In this document: positions 45,233-56,350 of the stretch, piece after piece
Layout: every line of letters starts with the position of its first letter
Numbering within the stretch: the stretch's first letter is position 1
Origin: Burkholderia sp. MS389
GTDB lineage: Bacteria; Pseudomonadota; Gammaproteobacteria; Burkholderiales; Burkholderiaceae
DNA length: 64,000 bases
Direction of reading: 5' to 3'
NCBI RefSeq assembly: GCF_016899425.1
Contig: NZ_CP045994.1
Span: 2,728,001-2,792,000 of the forward strand
Made by a program: the position numbers and the translations under genes
Notes under the pieces: model-generated
The model's database searches: none
Seen by the model: only the letters and a program-made list of their open reading frames with translations
What the model was told of the DNA's origin: nothing

Positions 45233-47389
45233 ATGTCCGCATCCGACCTCACCTCCGTGCAGGCTGCGGCGCCGCAAGGCAGCCGCCAGATCCTCGTTAC
45301 GTCCGCACTGCCCTATGCCAACGGGCAGATCCACATCGGCCACCTGGTCGAGTACATCCAGACCGACATCTGGGTGCGGACGCTGCGAATGCATGGCCAT
45401 GAGGTCTACTACATCGGCGCCGACGATACGCACGGCACGCCGGTCATGCTGCGCGCGGAGAAGGAAGGCGTGACGCCGAAGCAGCTGATCGACCGCGTGT
45501 GGACCGAGCACAAGCGCGACTTCGACAGCTTCGGCGTGTCGTTCGACAACTTCTACTCGACCGATTCGGACGAGAACCGCGTGCTGAGCGAGAAGATCTA
45601 TCTCGCGCTGCAGGAAGCCGGCCTGATCGCCGAACGCGAAATCGAGCAGGCCTACGATCCGGTCAAGGAAATGTTCCTGCCGGACCGCTTCATCAAGGGC
45701 GAGTGCCCGAAGTGCCACGCGAAGGACCAGTACGGCGACAGCTGCGAAGTGTGCGGCTCGACGTACCTGCCGACCGAACTGCTGAACCCGTATTCGGTCG
45801 TGTCGGGCGCGACGCCGGTGCGCAAGACCTCGAAGCACTACTTCTTCCGCCTGTCCGACCCGCGTTGCGAATCGTTCCTGCGCGAATGGGTGAGCGGCCT
45901 CGCGCAGCCCGAAGCGACCAACAAGATGCGCGAATGGCTCGGCGACGCCGGCGAAGCCAAGCTCGCCGACTGGGACATCTCGCGCGACGCGCCGTACTTC
46001 GGCTTCGAGATCCCGGGCGCGCCCGGCAAGTATTTCTACGTGTGGCTCGACGCGCCGGTCGGCTACTACGCGAGCTTCAAGAACCTGTGCGACCGTAACG
46101 GCATCGATTTCGACGCGTGGATCCGCCCGGGCTCGACGGCCGAGCAGTATCACTTCATCGGCAAGGACATCCTGTACTTCCACACGCTGTTCTGGCCCGC
46201 GATGCTCGAGTTCTCGGGCCATCGCACGCCGACCAACGTGTTCGCGCACGGCTTCCTGACCGTCGACGGCGCGAAGATGTCGAAGTCGCGCGGTACGTTC
46301 ATCACCGCGCAGAGCTACATCGACACGGGCCTGAACCCCGAGTGGCTGCGCTACTACTTCGCGGCGAAGCTGAACGCGACGATGGAAGACATCGACCTGA
46401 ACCTCGACGACTTCCAGGCGCGCGTGAACAGCGATCTCGTCGGCAAGTACGTGAACATCGCGAGCCGCGCAGCCGGCTTCCTGATCAAGCGCTTCGACGG
46501 CCGCGTGCAGGACAGCGCGATGAATCATCCGCTCGTCGCGAAGCTGCGCGATGCGATTCCGCAAATCGCCGCGAGCTACGAAGCACGCGAATACGGCCGC
46601 GCGCTGCGCCACACGATGGAGCTCGCTGACGAAGTGAACGCGTACGTCGACGGCGCGAAACCGTGGGATCTCGCGAAGGATCCAGCCAACGCGGTCGCGC
46701 TGCACGAAACCTGCAGCGTGAGCCTCGAGGCGTTCCGCCTGCTGTCGCTCGCGCTGAAGCCGGTGCTGCCGCGCGTCGCCGAAGCGGTCGAGGCGTTCTT
46801 CGGGATCGCGCCGCTCGCGTGGGCCGATGCCGCAAAGCCGCTGTCGTCGGCGCAGCCGATCAAGGCGTACCAGCACCTGATGACGCGTGTCGACGCGAAG
46901 CAGCTCGAAGCGCTGCTCGCCGCGAACCGCGATTCGCTGCAGGCCGAGGCAACGGGTGCGGCCGCCGCGAGCGCGAACGCCGCGAAGGATGCGAAAAACA
47001 ACGCGAAGGCGAACGCGAAGCCGGCCGCCGCGAACGGCGCCGACGATGCACCGATCTCGATCGACGATTTCGCGAAGATCGACCTGCGCATCGCGAAGAT
47101 CGTCGCGTGCCAGGCCGTCGAGGGCTCGGACAAGCTGCTGCAGCTCACGCTCGACGTCGGCGAGGAAAAGACCCGCAACGTGTTCTCGGGCATCAAGTCC
47201 GCGTACCAGCCCGAGCAGCTCGTCGGCAAGCTGACGGTGATGGTCGCGAACCTCGCGCCGCGCAAGATGAAGTTCGGCCTGTCCGAAGGGATGGTGCTCG
47301 CCGCGTCGGCCACCGACGAGAAGGCGGAACCGGGCCTCTACATCCTCGAGCCGCATAGCGGCGCGAAGCCGGGCATGCGCGTGAAGTAA
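45233..47389 (+). CDS. metG: Methionyl-tRNA synthetase
   Basis: Class I synthetase of 718 residues. HIGH lies at residues 34-37, the zinc-finger cysteines in [24 protein letters not shown] at 348-352, and a C-terminal tRNA-binding OB domain at about 610-718 ([15 protein letters not shown]) that also dimerises the enzyme. An Ala/Asn/Lys-rich linker at about 570-607 joins the anticodon-binding and OB domains. The ATG at 45233 is chosen because family similarity begins there; the upstream extension of the frame runs over the terminator. Confidence 0.96.
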   Translation: MSASDLTSVQAAAPQGSRQILVTSALPYANGQIHIGHLVEYIQTDIWVRTLRMHGHEVYYIGADDTHGTPVMLRAEKEGVTPKQLIDRVWTEHKRDFDSFGVSFDNFYSTDSDENRVLSEKIYLALQEAGLIAEREIEQAYDPVKEMFLPDRFIKGECPKCHAKDQYGDSCEVCGSTYLPTELLNPYSVVSGATPVRKTSKHYFFRLSDPRCESFLREWVSGLAQPEATNKMREWLGDAGEAKLADWDISRDAPYFGFEIPGAPGKYFYVWLDAPVGYYASFKNLCDRNGIDFDAWIRPGSTAEQYHFIGKDILYFHTLFWPAMLEFSGHRTPTNVFAHGFLTVDGAKMSKSRGTFITAQSYIDTGLNPEWLRYYFAAKLNATMEDIDLNLDDFQARVNSDLVGKYVNIASRAAGFLIKRFDGRVQDSAMNHPLVAKLRDAIPQIAASYEAREYGRALRHTMELADEVNAYVDGAKPWDLAKDPANAVALHETCSVSLEAFRLLSLALKPVLPRVAEAVEAFFGIAPLAWADAAKPLSSAQPIKAYQHLMTRVDAKQLEALLAANRDSLQAEATGAAAASANAAKDAKNNAKANAKPAAANGADDAPISIDDFAKIDLRIAKIVACQAVEGSDKLLQLTLDVGEEKTRNVFSGIKSAYQPEQLVGKLTVMVANLAPRKMKFGLSEGMVLAASATDEKAEPGLYILEPHSGAKPGMRVK

Positions 47390-47412
47390 GCGAAACGCGC
47401 TGCTGCTGGCGC

Positions 47413-47452
47413 AAAAAAGCCCCGCACGGTTTGAATCGCGCGGGGCTTTTTT
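47413..47452. terminator. Bidirectional terminator between metG and tamB
   Basis: GCCCCGC (47419-47425) and GCGGGGC (47440-47446), flanked by six A residues on the left and six T residues on the right, serve the two convergent genes. Confidence 0.85.
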
Positions 47453-47479
47453 ATCGCTGTCCGGTACGCCGGCCCTCCG

Positions 47480-50400
47480 TCACCGCTGCCCGAACCACCG
47501 GTCGAAGCGCCGCGTGTAGTTCAAGTCGACGCCCTGGAACGTGCCACCGTACGCGGACACCGACCAGAAGCGCGTCAGGTTGATCGTCGCCTTGAACGCG
47601 TTGCTCGCCGATTGCAGCCCCTGCTCGAAGCCGAGCACGAACCGCTCGTTGATCGCCTTCGACACCAGCACGACCTGCGGATCGGTCAGTCCGACTTCGC
47701 TGCGGCCGACCGACACCTCGTCGAGACCGAAGGTCTGCGCGACCCGCTTGCCGGTCACGCTGCCGAGCAGCCCGAGCGCCGCCGTCATCGCCCCCTGCTG
47801 ACCGACGTTGTTGCCCTGGTCGGTGCCGTGCCCGAACAGCAGCCACGACAGCTTTTCGTTGTCCGTCACGTTCGGCTCCGACACGAGCTTGACCGTCGGC
47901 GACTGGATCGTCCCCGTCACCTGCACGCCGGCCTCGACCTCCTGGTTGCGCCGCATCGCGAGGATGTTGACGCCGGGGTTCGCCACCGGGCCGTTGAACG
48001 TGAAGAAGCCGTTCTCGACCGCGAGCTTGCGGCCGAACGTCGTGTACGTCGAGCCCTCGGTCACGCGCACGTTGCCGATCGCGCGCAGCGGCACGCCCGG
48101 CGCGCTCATCACGGTGATCGTGCCGCGCAGCCCGAGATCCGCACCGTGGCCCTTGAAGCGGAAGTTGTTGCCGAGCCCGACGTCGATGTTCGCGCGCGGC
48201 GCCAGCGACGGCGCCGGCTTGTTCTCGACCGGCTTCGGCTTCTCGGCCGCGGTGCCGGTGGGCGTCTCGCCGCGCACCGTGCCGTCCGGCTGCACGATCA
48301 CGACGTCGTCCGACAGATGCGGCGCCGATTGCTCGGGCAGGTCGAACAGCGCGCGATCGACGACGAACTTGCCGTCGATCGCCAGCGCGCCGCGCGGCCC
48401 GTCGTTCGCGACGGTGGCCTTGCCCGACAGCGACAGCTTGCGATCCGGCGCCGCGAACAGTTCGAGCTTGTCCGCGACGATGCTCGCGGTCAGGTCCGGC
48501 GCCTCGCCGTCGAGGCGCACGCGGCCGAGCGCGCGCAGCGTGCCGTCGCCGCCGTGAAACTCGACCTGCTGGAATTCGACGAGGTTGTCCGACAGCTTCA
48601 CGCGCACGATGCCGTCCTTCAACTGGACGCCCTGGTCGATCAACGTCGCGGACAGCTCGTCGCCCGTCAGCGTCCCCGACAAGTTCGGTTTCACCGGCGT
48701 GCCGGACACCGTCAGCTTCAGCGCCGCGCGTCCGCCGAGCAGGTAGCTCGGGCCGAACAGGTTGCCGGTGGTCTTCAGCGCCGGGATGTCGGCATCGATG
48801 CGGCCCGACAGCGGACCGTCGTCGACGATGCCGAACACGCCGTCGCGCAGCGCGAACGGCACCGTGACGTTCGCGTCCAGCGTGCCGATCCGGCTCGCCT
48901 TCGCGAGCCCGGTCACGTTGAGCCGGTTGCCGGGCGCGAAGCTCGCGCGGGCGGACAGGTCGGTCAGGCCGAGCGACGCGATGCCGCGCCCGGTCTCGAT
49001 CGTCACGTCGCCGCCACGACGCTTCACCTGCACGTAGCCCGTCGCGTTCGCGCCGAGCGAGAAATCCCAGTCGGCATCGAGCACGACGTCGGTGCGCATC
49101 GGCGGCCGCTGGCCGGTCAGCACCTGGCGAACCTCGAGGAAACGCGCGACCGATGCGCCGGTCACCGAACCGGCCGAGCGCATCTGGCCGCGATCGAATA
49201 CGAACGATTTCAGGTCGATCGCCGCGCCTTCGAGCGTGAGCCGCGTCGCGCCGAGCGTCACGCGGCCGGCGCCGGCCGATATCGTCAGCGGCGCCTGCAG
49301 CGCGAGCGCCGGCGTGCCGCGATTCGCGAGCCGCGTGACGGTGCCGTCCCAGCGCATGCCGTCGCGGTTCTCGACCACGCCGCCGTTCGCCGCCAGCGTC
49401 AGGTCGATCACGCGGCCGCCGGCCATTCCGAGCGCCGACGCGTCGAGCGTGTGCTTCGCGCGCGTGCCGTCGAGGTTCGCGCGCAACGACTTCAGCTTGA
49501 ACGAGCCGAGCGCGATGTCGGCCGCGTCGGCCGTGAACACGAGCGCGCCGTGCGCGCCGTCGCGGATGTCCGCGCGGCCCTGGGCGGTGCCGATCCGGTT
49601 CGAACCGACGACGACGTGCTCGGCCTTGTAGGTGGCCGTCACGTTCGGATGCGCGAAGCTGCCGGTCAGGTCGCCCTGCGCCTGCACGAGCCCTTCGACG
49701 CCGAAGCCGAGCCGGTCGAGCTGCGGCGCGTCGACGACGAAGCGCAGCCGGTCGCCGGGTGCGCCGAAGCTGCCGCGCAGGTCGACGTGGTTGCCGGCGA
49801 TCGACAGGTTCGCGTTGCTCGGCAGAATTCGTGAGCCGGCGAGCTGCACGACGCCGGCGCCGGTCAGCGGCACGCCGTCGTACAGGCTGTCGGCGAGCTT
49901 GAAGGTCGCCTTCGTCGATACCTGCGGCGCGAACGCGCCCGACGCGGTCAGCGTGCCGGACACGCGCGTCTCGCCGCGCTTGGCCGGCGCCTTGGCCGCT
50001 TTCGCAGGCGCCTTGCCGCCCGCCTTCGGCGCGCTCATCGCGGCGAGCAGCAGCGGATCGAACGCGGTCAGTGTCGCCTTCGCGTCATAGGTCGAATGCG
50101 CGTCGTGGCGGAACACGCCCGTCAGGTCGATGCGGCCCTTGCCCGCAGTCACGCGCGTATCGGTCAGCACGGTCTGCTGCTGCGTCAGCGCGACCTTGGC
50201 CCGCGCGCCGAGCGCGAGCTTCGGGTCGTTCAGGTTGAAATCGACGGTCGTCACGTCGCCCGCGAGCGTGACGCCGAGCGGGCCGCCGAGGCGCATCGGC
50301 CGCAGCTCGGCGACGAACGCGTTCAGGTCGAGGTTCGCGACCTTCAGGTCGAAGCGGCCCTTGCCGCCCGCGAGCGTGCCGCCGCCGGTCATGCTGCCGT

Positions 50401-51520
50401 CGCGGATCAGTTTCAGCGCGAGACCGTCGATGCGCTGCGCGTGCGCGTCGAGATGCACGCTCGCGTGCGCGTCGATCACCGGCAGCAGATGGTCGCCGAG
50501 CGTGCCGGGTTTCGCGTTGACGATCGACACCGGGCCCGTCACCGCGAAGCCCTTCGCGGGCGCCGCGCCGGCCGGCGCGCTCACCGGCGCGAGTTCCGCG
50601 CGCACCGCGAGATCGGCCGCAGGCGCGCCGGGCGACAGCGCCTGCGGGTTCACGTGGTCGAACGCGAGCGACGCACGCGTGAGCGGCACCGTGCCGAACG
50701 GCGCGGCCTCGACGTGCGCGCGCCCGTTCAGCTTCATCCCGCTCGCGGAGACGTCGGCGACGAGCGCTTCGAGCGACCCCGACACGTTCGCGCTCGCGTT
50801 GACCGGTTCATCGGCGAGTTTGCCCACGTAGGTGGCGTCGCCCGTCAGCGCGAACGGCTTCACGCCGTCGAGCTTCGCGCGCGCGGTCAGCGCGCCGTAC
50901 GGCGTATCGACGCCGTCGAGCACGAGTTCATGGTGGCGGCCGTCGCTGCGGCCGTTCAGCGCGAGATGGTCGAGCTGCGTCGTCGACGTGCCTTCGTGAA
51001 TGGCGAGGCGAGCGACGCGCAGGTCGTCGATCCGCACCTGCAGCGGCAGGCTCAGATTCTGCGGCGTCGTACTCGGCGTCGACGGCCCCGGCACGATCCG
51101 CACGTCGATCGTGCCGGCGCGCAGATAGGCGACAGACAGCCGCCACGGCGCGCGCGTCAGTGCCCAGCGGCCGTCGAGCCGGTCGATGCGGACCTCGGTG
51201 CCGGTGCCGTCGGGGCTGGTCCATGCGAACCCGCGCAAGCGCACGCCGGTCGCGAGCGAGCCGCCTTCGAGCGTGCCCGCGAGCCGCGTGCCCAGCACCT
51301 TGCTGGCTACCTGCCACGCGAGCCGCGTGCCGCGCTCGGTCGTCACCGCGCCCAGCACGAGCCCCGCCACCAGCACGACGAGCAGCACGACCGTCGCGAG
51401 CGTCCACGCGACGACCCGCCACGCGCGGCCGCGGCGCGGCACGCGCGGCGGCGTGCCGGGCGCGCCGTCGGGCGAATCCGGATCGTGAGGCGGCGGCGTG
51501 TCGTTCGGGTCCTTCGTCAT
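47480..51520 (-). CDS. tamB: Translocation and assembly module subunit TamB
   Basis: Large inner-membrane-anchored periplasmic protein, 1346 residues, that spans to the outer membrane, aids TamA and is implicated in phospholipid transport. A Pro/Asp-rich cytoplasmic head precedes one membrane helix (about residues 35-60). A very long beta-rich repeat region follows, and the conserved C-terminal DUF490 domain (LSWLLFGHGTDQGNN, LTRFWSVSAYGGTFQGVDLNYTR) ends the chain in DRWFGQR. It lies 39 bp downstream of tamA in one operon. Confidence 0.94.
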   Translation of the reverse strand: MTKDPNDTPPPHDPDSPDGAPGTPPRVPRRGRAWRVVAWTLATVVLLVVLVAGLVLGAVTTERGTRLAWQVASKVLGTRLAGTLEGGSLATGVRLRGFAWTSPDGTGTEVRIDRLDGRWALTRAPWRLSVAYLRAGTIDVRIVPGPSTPSTTPQNLSLPLQVRIDDLRVARLAIHEGTSTTQLDHLALNGRSDGRHHELVLDGVDTPYGALTARAKLDGVKPFALTGDATYVGKLADEPVNASANVSGSLEALVADVSASGMKLNGRAHVEAAPFGTVPLTRASLAFDHVNPQALSPGAPAADLAVRAELAPVSAPAGAAPAKGFAVTGPVSIVNAKPGTLGDHLLPVIDAHASVHLDAHAQRIDGLALKLIRDGSMTGGGTLAGGKGRFDLKVANLDLNAFVAELRPMRLGGPLGVTLAGDVTTVDFNLNDPKLALGARAKVALTQQQTVLTDTRVTAGKGRIDLTGVFRHDAHSTYDAKATLTAFDPLLLAAMSAPKAGGKAPAKAAKAPAKRGETRVSGTLTASGAFAPQVSTKATFKLADSLYDGVPLTGAGVVQLAGSRILPSNANLSIAGNHVDLRGSFGAPGDRLRFVVDAPQLDRLGFGVEGLVQAQGDLTGSFAHPNVTATYKAEHVVVGSNRIGTAQGRADIRDGAHGALVFTADAADIALGSFKLKSLRANLDGTRAKHTLDASALGMAGGRVIDLTLAANGGVVENRDGMRWDGTVTRLANRGTPALALQAPLTISAGAGRVTLGATRLTLEGAAIDLKSFVFDRGQMRSAGSVTGASVARFLEVRQVLTGQRPPMRTDVVLDADWDFSLGANATGYVQVKRRGGDVTIETGRGIASLGLTDLSARASFAPGNRLNVTGLAKASRIGTLDANVTVPFALRDGVFGIVDDGPLSGRIDADIPALKTTGNLFGPSYLLGGRAALKLTVSGTPVKPNLSGTLTGDELSATLIDQGVQLKDGIVRVKLSDNLVEFQQVEFHGGDGTLRALGRVRLDGEAPDLTASIVADKLELFAAPDRKLSLSGKATVANDGPRGALAIDGKFVVDRALFDLPEQSAPHLSDDVVIVQPDGTVRGETPTGTAAEKPKPVENKPAPSLAPRANIDVGLGNNFRFKGHGADLGLRGTITVMSAPGVPLRAIGNVRVTEGSTYTTFGRKLAVENGFFTFNGPVANPGVNILAMRRNQEVEAGVQVTGTIQSPTVKLVSEPNVTDNEKLSWLLFGHGTDQGNNVGQQGAMTAALGLLGSVTGKRVAQTFGLDEVSVGRSEVGLTDPQVVLVSKAINERFVLGFEQGLQSASNAFKATINLTRFWSVSAYGGTFQGVDLNYTRRFDRWFGQR

Positions 51521-51559
51521 GCGGTTCGTCGTGCGGTCGTCGTCAATAGGGCGGCAGGT

Positions 51560-53374
51560 TCAGAAAGCGATGCCGAGCGTCAGGTACGGGCGCACGCTGT
51601 GGTTGCGCAACCCGTACGCGACGTCGACGTTGATCGGGCCGACCGGGCTGCGCCAGCGCGCACCGACGCCCACGCCCGGGTAGAACACGCGCTCGCCCCA
51701 CGCATCGGTCGCGGTGCCGATGTCGAAGAACGTCGCGGCGCCCCAGTCGCGGTTGAACCAGTGCTGGTATTCGGCCGTCCCCGTCATCAGGTACTTGGTC
51801 GGCAAGACGGAGCCGTCGACGCTGTTGCCGATGCTCTGGTAGCCGTAACCGCGCACCGAATTCGAGCCGCCGGCGCGGAACAGCAGCGACGCCGGCACGC
51901 CGGTCGAACTGCCGCTCGTGAACACGCCGCCGAGCTCCGCGCGGAACACGAACAGGTCGCGCTTGCCGATCGGCAAATACTGCTGCCCGCGCGCGTAGCC
52001 GCGGATGAAGGTTTCGTCGGCCAGCACGTGCTTGACCGCGAAGCCGGCCTCCGCGTGAATCAGGTTGCCCGAGCGCGGAAACAGCGGATCGTCGACGTTG
52101 CGGCGGGTCCACGCCCACTGCGGCACCAGCGCGCGGCTCGTGGTCGGCCCCGCGCCGTTCTGGTCGAGCCGGTCCTGGTAGTACATCAGCGAATACGCAT
52201 AGTCGATGAACTGGCCGGTGCGCGTGCGCTGCGCGCCGATCCGCGCGCTGTAGATGCGCGTATCCGACACGTTGGTGTTCGTGTACGACGCGAGCACGCT
52301 GTTGGTCCAGCCCTTCTCGCCCGGCGGCATCGACAGCTGGACCTGCCCGTACTGCTGGATCTGGTCGACCCGGCCCGACACGGTCAGCGGCCACGCGGCG
52401 CCGAACGTGTCGAGATACGTATAGGAACCCTGCACGTGCGGCCCGGTGTCGGTCGCGAAGCCGACGCCGCCGCGGATATTGTTGTACGGAAACTCGCTGA
52501 CCTTCACGTGCACGGGCGTGCGATCGGGTTTCGACGTATCGTCGCCGACGTCGATCGCGACGCTCGCGTAGTACGGCGTGTTCTGCAGCTGCCGCTGCAG
52601 TTCGGTGATCCGCCGCACGTCGTAGATCTCGCCTTCCGACAGCGGATTGACGTTCGTGACGATCCTTTCCGGATAACGGCGCACGCCGTCGACGTCGACC
52701 TTGCCGATCGTGAACGTCGGACCGCTGTCGAACGCGACCGCGAGCGTCGCGCGCTGCGTGCGCGGATCGATGCGCGCCTCGGACGACGCGATCTTCGCGC
52801 CGAGATAGCGGCGCGACTGCAGTTGCCGGAGCGCCGCACCCTTCGCGTCGTCCCAGTCGGACTGCGTGAACGGGTCGCCCGGCTTCATCGAGAACGCGAA
52901 CCGCGTCGCGGTCTCCTGCTTCGGATCCTCGGTTTCCACCGGCCCCTTGAACGTCAGGTCGACCGTCGACACGACGGTCTGCTTGCCCGGATCGACCGCG
53001 ATGCGCACGTCGCGCTTGCCGTCGCGGGTGCGCACGTCGGTGCGCACGACCGGCGAGAAATAGCCGGCCGTCGCGGCCAGGTCGCGCACCTGCTGCGGCG
53101 TGGCGGTCACGAGGAAGTCGAACTGGTCGTCGCTGATGTCGTCGCGCTTCGCGAAGCGGGCGATGTCGAGATGCGTCTTCAGGAGCTTGCGGATCGAGCG
53201 CGGCGCGTCGATGTCGACGTCGTACTTCGCGTGGGCCGGCAGCGCGAAGCACGCGGCCAGGCAACCCGCGAGGGCCGCCCGCGCGACGCAGGCCGCGGCG
53301 TCGGCGCGATCGCGTGCCGCGCGCCGGCCCGCGTGATGCGCCGTGTGTGCTTGCTGGTTCGACTGCCCCGCCAA
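51560..53374 (-). CDS. tamA: Translocation and assembly module subunit TamA (Omp85 family)
   Basis: Outer-membrane Omp85 protein of 604 residues. A signal peptide ends in ALPAHA, then come POTRA domains (about residues 55-290) and a 16-strand barrel with the motif VRGYGYQSIGN and C-terminal LTLGIAF. The start is probably TTG at 53374: GAGG lies five bases upstream and no ATG or GTG is close to the signal peptide. The signal n-region is unusually long (about 30 residues, His/Arg-rich), so the true start may lie further in. Confidence 0.9.
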   Translation of the reverse strand: MAGQSNQQAHTAHHAGRRAARDRADAAACVARAALAGCLAACFALPAHAKYDVDIDAPRSIRKLLKTHLDIARFAKRDDISDDQFDFLVTATPQQVRDLAATAGYFSPVVRTDVRTRDGKRDVRIAVDPGKQTVVSTVDLTFKGPVETEDPKQETATRFAFSMKPGDPFTQSDWDDAKGAALRQLQSRRYLGAKIASSEARIDPRTQRATLAVAFDSGPTFTIGKVDVDGVRRYPERIVTNVNPLSEGEIYDVRRITELQRQLQNTPYYASVAIDVGDDTSKPDRTPVHVKVSEFPYNNIRGGVGFATDTGPHVQGSYTYLDTFGAAWPLTVSGRVDQIQQYGQVQLSMPPGEKGWTNSVLASYTNTNVSDTRIYSARIGAQRTRTGQFIDYAYSLMYYQDRLDQNGAGPTTSRALVPQWAWTRRNVDDPLFPRSGNLIHAEAGFAVKHVLADETFIRGYARGQQYLPIGKRDLFVFRAELGGVFTSGSSTGVPASLLFRAGGSNSVRGYGYQSIGNSVDGSVLPTKYLMTGTAEYQHWFNRDWGAATFFDIGTATDAWGERVFYPGVGVGARWRSPVGPINVDVAYGLRNHSVRPYLTLGIAF

Positions 53375-53623
53375 ATATGACCTCGCCGTCCTGGAGTGTT
53401 ACGGTTTCGTGGAAAACCCTGTATTTGACCACAGGGCGCCGACGTCACGGCCAAACGATTGTGAAAGAGTGCCAAGGCCGCGGCAGGGCCACCGCACGAC
53501 GTCCGCCAGCGCCGGCCCGCGGATTCGACGCTCGATTGGCGCCGGCTGTTCCCCGCGATGCGGTAAAATCCCGCCATCGAGAATCCGGCGCATCGTGCGC
53601 CGCCCGAAACGGAAGATCCAGCC

Positions 53624-53812
53624 ATGCCGTACCAGTCCGACGTCACGCAGTTCCTGAACCAGCTCAAGCAGCAGAAGCCGACGCTCGAGGAAGAGCAACG
53701 CAAGGGCCGTTCCCTGCTGTGGGACAAGCAGCCGATCGATCTCGAAGAGCGCGCCGAGCAGCAGGAATCGCGCGTGAAGCAAACGTCGTACGTCTACTAC
53801 CAGAACTTCTGA
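53624..53812 (+). CDS. DUF3460 small protein
   Basis: A 62-residue cytoplasmic protein of the DUF3460 family, recognised from PYQSDVTQFLNQLKQQKP, RSLLWDK and QTSYVYYQ. It has no known function; the middle is acidic and helical. A TAAAAT -10-like hexamer lies at 53564-53569, and GGAAGA precedes the ATG. The scpA start follows the stop by four bases, so both are on one mRNA. Confidence 0.88.
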   Translation: MPYQSDVTQFLNQLKQQKPTLEEEQRKGRSLLWDKQPIDLEERAEQQESRVKQTSYVYYQNF

Positions 53813-53816
53813 CGAC

Positions 53817-54689
53817 GTGAGCGCCGCCGACGAGGCCAGCGCCGCCCGGCAGGACGACGCGATCGCCGCGCCCGCGGGCGCCGATTCGACGCCCGACACG
53901 GTCGACGGTGTCGCGGCGTTCGCTCGCCTGTACGGCGAGCCGCTGTTCAAGCTGCCGCAGGATCTGTACATCCCGCCCGACGCGCTCGAGGTGTTCCTCG
54001 AGACGTTCGAAGGCCCGCTCGACCTGCTGCTGTACCTGATCCGCAAGCAGAACTTCAACGTGCTCGACATCCCGATGGCGCAGGTCACCGCGCAATATCT
54101 GGGCTACGTCGACCAGATCCGCACGTCGAACCTCGAGCTCGCGGCCGAGTACCTGCTGATGGCCGCGATGCTGATCGAGATCAAGTCGCGGATGCTGCTG
54201 CCGGTCAAGAAGGCCGACACCGGCGAGGAAGCCGAGGATCCGCGCGCCGAACTCGTGCGCCGGCTGCTCGAGTACGAGCAGATGAAGCTCGCCGCGCAGC
54301 GGCTCGACCAGTTGCCGCAGCTTGGCCGCGATTTCCTGCGCGCCGAGGTCTACATCGAGCAGAGCGTCACGCCGCGCTTTCCCGACGTGAATTCGGACGA
54401 CCTGCGCGCCGCGTGGGCCGACGTGCTCAAGCGCGCGAAGCTCGTCCAGCACCACAAGATCTCCCGCGAGGAGCTGTCGGTGCGCGAACACATGAGCCTG
54501 ATCCTGCGCCGGCTGCAGAACGCGCGCTTCATGGAATTCGCCGAGCTGTTCGACACGTCGCGCGGCGTGCCGGTCGTCGTCGTGAACTTCATCGCGATGC
54601 TCGAACTCGCGCGCGAATCGCTGCTCGAGATCACGCAGGCCGAACCGTTCGCGCCGATCTACGTGCGTCTCGCTTACCTGCCCGCGTAA
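53817..54689 (+). CDS. scpA: Segregation and condensation protein A
   Basis: Kleisin-like subunit of the SMC-ScpAB condensin, 290 residues. The core starts near residue 53 (FEGPLDLLLYLIRKQNFNVLDIPMAQVTAQY) after an acidic Ala-rich extension of about 45 residues; ILEIKSRMLLP is found as MLIEIKSRMLLP. The start is GTG, four bases after the DUF3460 stop. The usual partner scpB is not adjacent; panC is next. Confidence 0.93.
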   Translation: MSAADEASAARQDDAIAAPAGADSTPDTVDGVAAFARLYGEPLFKLPQDLYIPPDALEVFLETFEGPLDLLLYLIRKQNFNVLDIPMAQVTAQYLGYVDQIRTSNLELAAEYLLMAAMLIEIKSRMLLPVKKADTGEEAEDPRAELVRRLLEYEQMKLAAQRLDQLPQLGRDFLRAEVYIEQSVTPRFPDVNSDDLRAAWADVLKRAKLVQHHKISREELSVREHMSLILRRLQNARFMEFAELFDTSRGVPVVVVNFIAMLELARESLLEITQAEPFAPIYVRLAYLPA

Positions 54690-54789
54690 GGGCCGCCCCG
54701 CCGCTCCCCGTTCCCCGGTGTATCCCGACGCTCGACGCTTCGCCGCGGCGAATGGCCGTCCGGCGGGTATCCGGCACGTCCCACTATAA

Positions 54790-55788
<999 letters not shown>

Positions 55789-55831
55789 CGCGCGGCCCGC
55801 CGCGCCTCTCACGACGCATCACGGAGACACC

Positions 55832-56218
55832 ATGCAGCGCCACATGCTCAAATCGAAGATCCACCGTGCGGCGGTCACGCACTGCGAACTGCACTACGAA
55901 GGTTCGTGCGCGATCGACGAAGACCTGCTCGAAGCGGCGGGCCTCATCGAAAACGAACGGATCGACATCTGGAACATCAACAACGGCGAGCGCTTCTCGA
56001 CCTACGCGATCAAGGGCGAGCGCGGCAGCGGGATGATCTCGCTGAACGGCTCGGCCGCACGCCGCGCGCAGCTCGGCGACCTCGTGATCATCGCGGCATT
56101 CGCGATGGTTGACGAAGCGGAACTGCAGGCCGGCTGGAAGCCGAAGCTCGTGTTCATCGACGAAGGCAACAAGATCAAGGGCCACCGCGATCACGTGCCG
56201 ACGCAGAACTGGACGTGA
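55832..56218 (+). CDS. panD: Aspartate 1-decarboxylase
   Basis: Pyruvoyl-dependent enzyme making beta-alanine from aspartate; 128 residues. The self-cleavage site is the Gly-Ser bond in [10 protein letters not shown] at residues 24-25, where Ser25 becomes the pyruvoyl group. [14 protein letters not shown] and [16 protein letters not shown] follow. It has the usual length and is co-directional with panC. Confidence 0.96.
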   Translation: MQRHMLKSKIHRAAVTHCELHYEGSCAIDEDLLEAAGLIENERIDIWNINNGERFSTYAIKGERGSGMISLNGSAARRAQLGDLVIIAAFAMVDEAELQAGWKPKLVFIDEGNKIKGHRDHVPTQNWT

Positions 56219-56276
56219 CCTGAGCGGGGCACGCCCGCATGCCGCGGCATGCGGTGCAGCGATGCCGCCTGCGACC

Positions 56277-56315
56277 GAAGGGCCGGACACCGTACGCGAC
56301 GGGATCCGGCCCTTC
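56277..56315 (+). terminator. Probable terminator of panC-panD
   Basis: GAAGGGCCGGA (56277-56287) pairs perfectly with TCCGGCCCTTC (56305-56315). The T-run after it is poor (TCATT), so termination may be weak or Rho-assisted. Confidence 0.5.
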
Positions 56316-56350
56316 TCATTGGATGTCGCGCCGGCCGGACGGCCGGGCGT

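Noticed and set aside
50096..53380. Plus-strand open frame of 1094 codons opposite tamB and tamA
   Set aside because: Its composition is typical of antisense frames, and it crosses two well-recognised genes.
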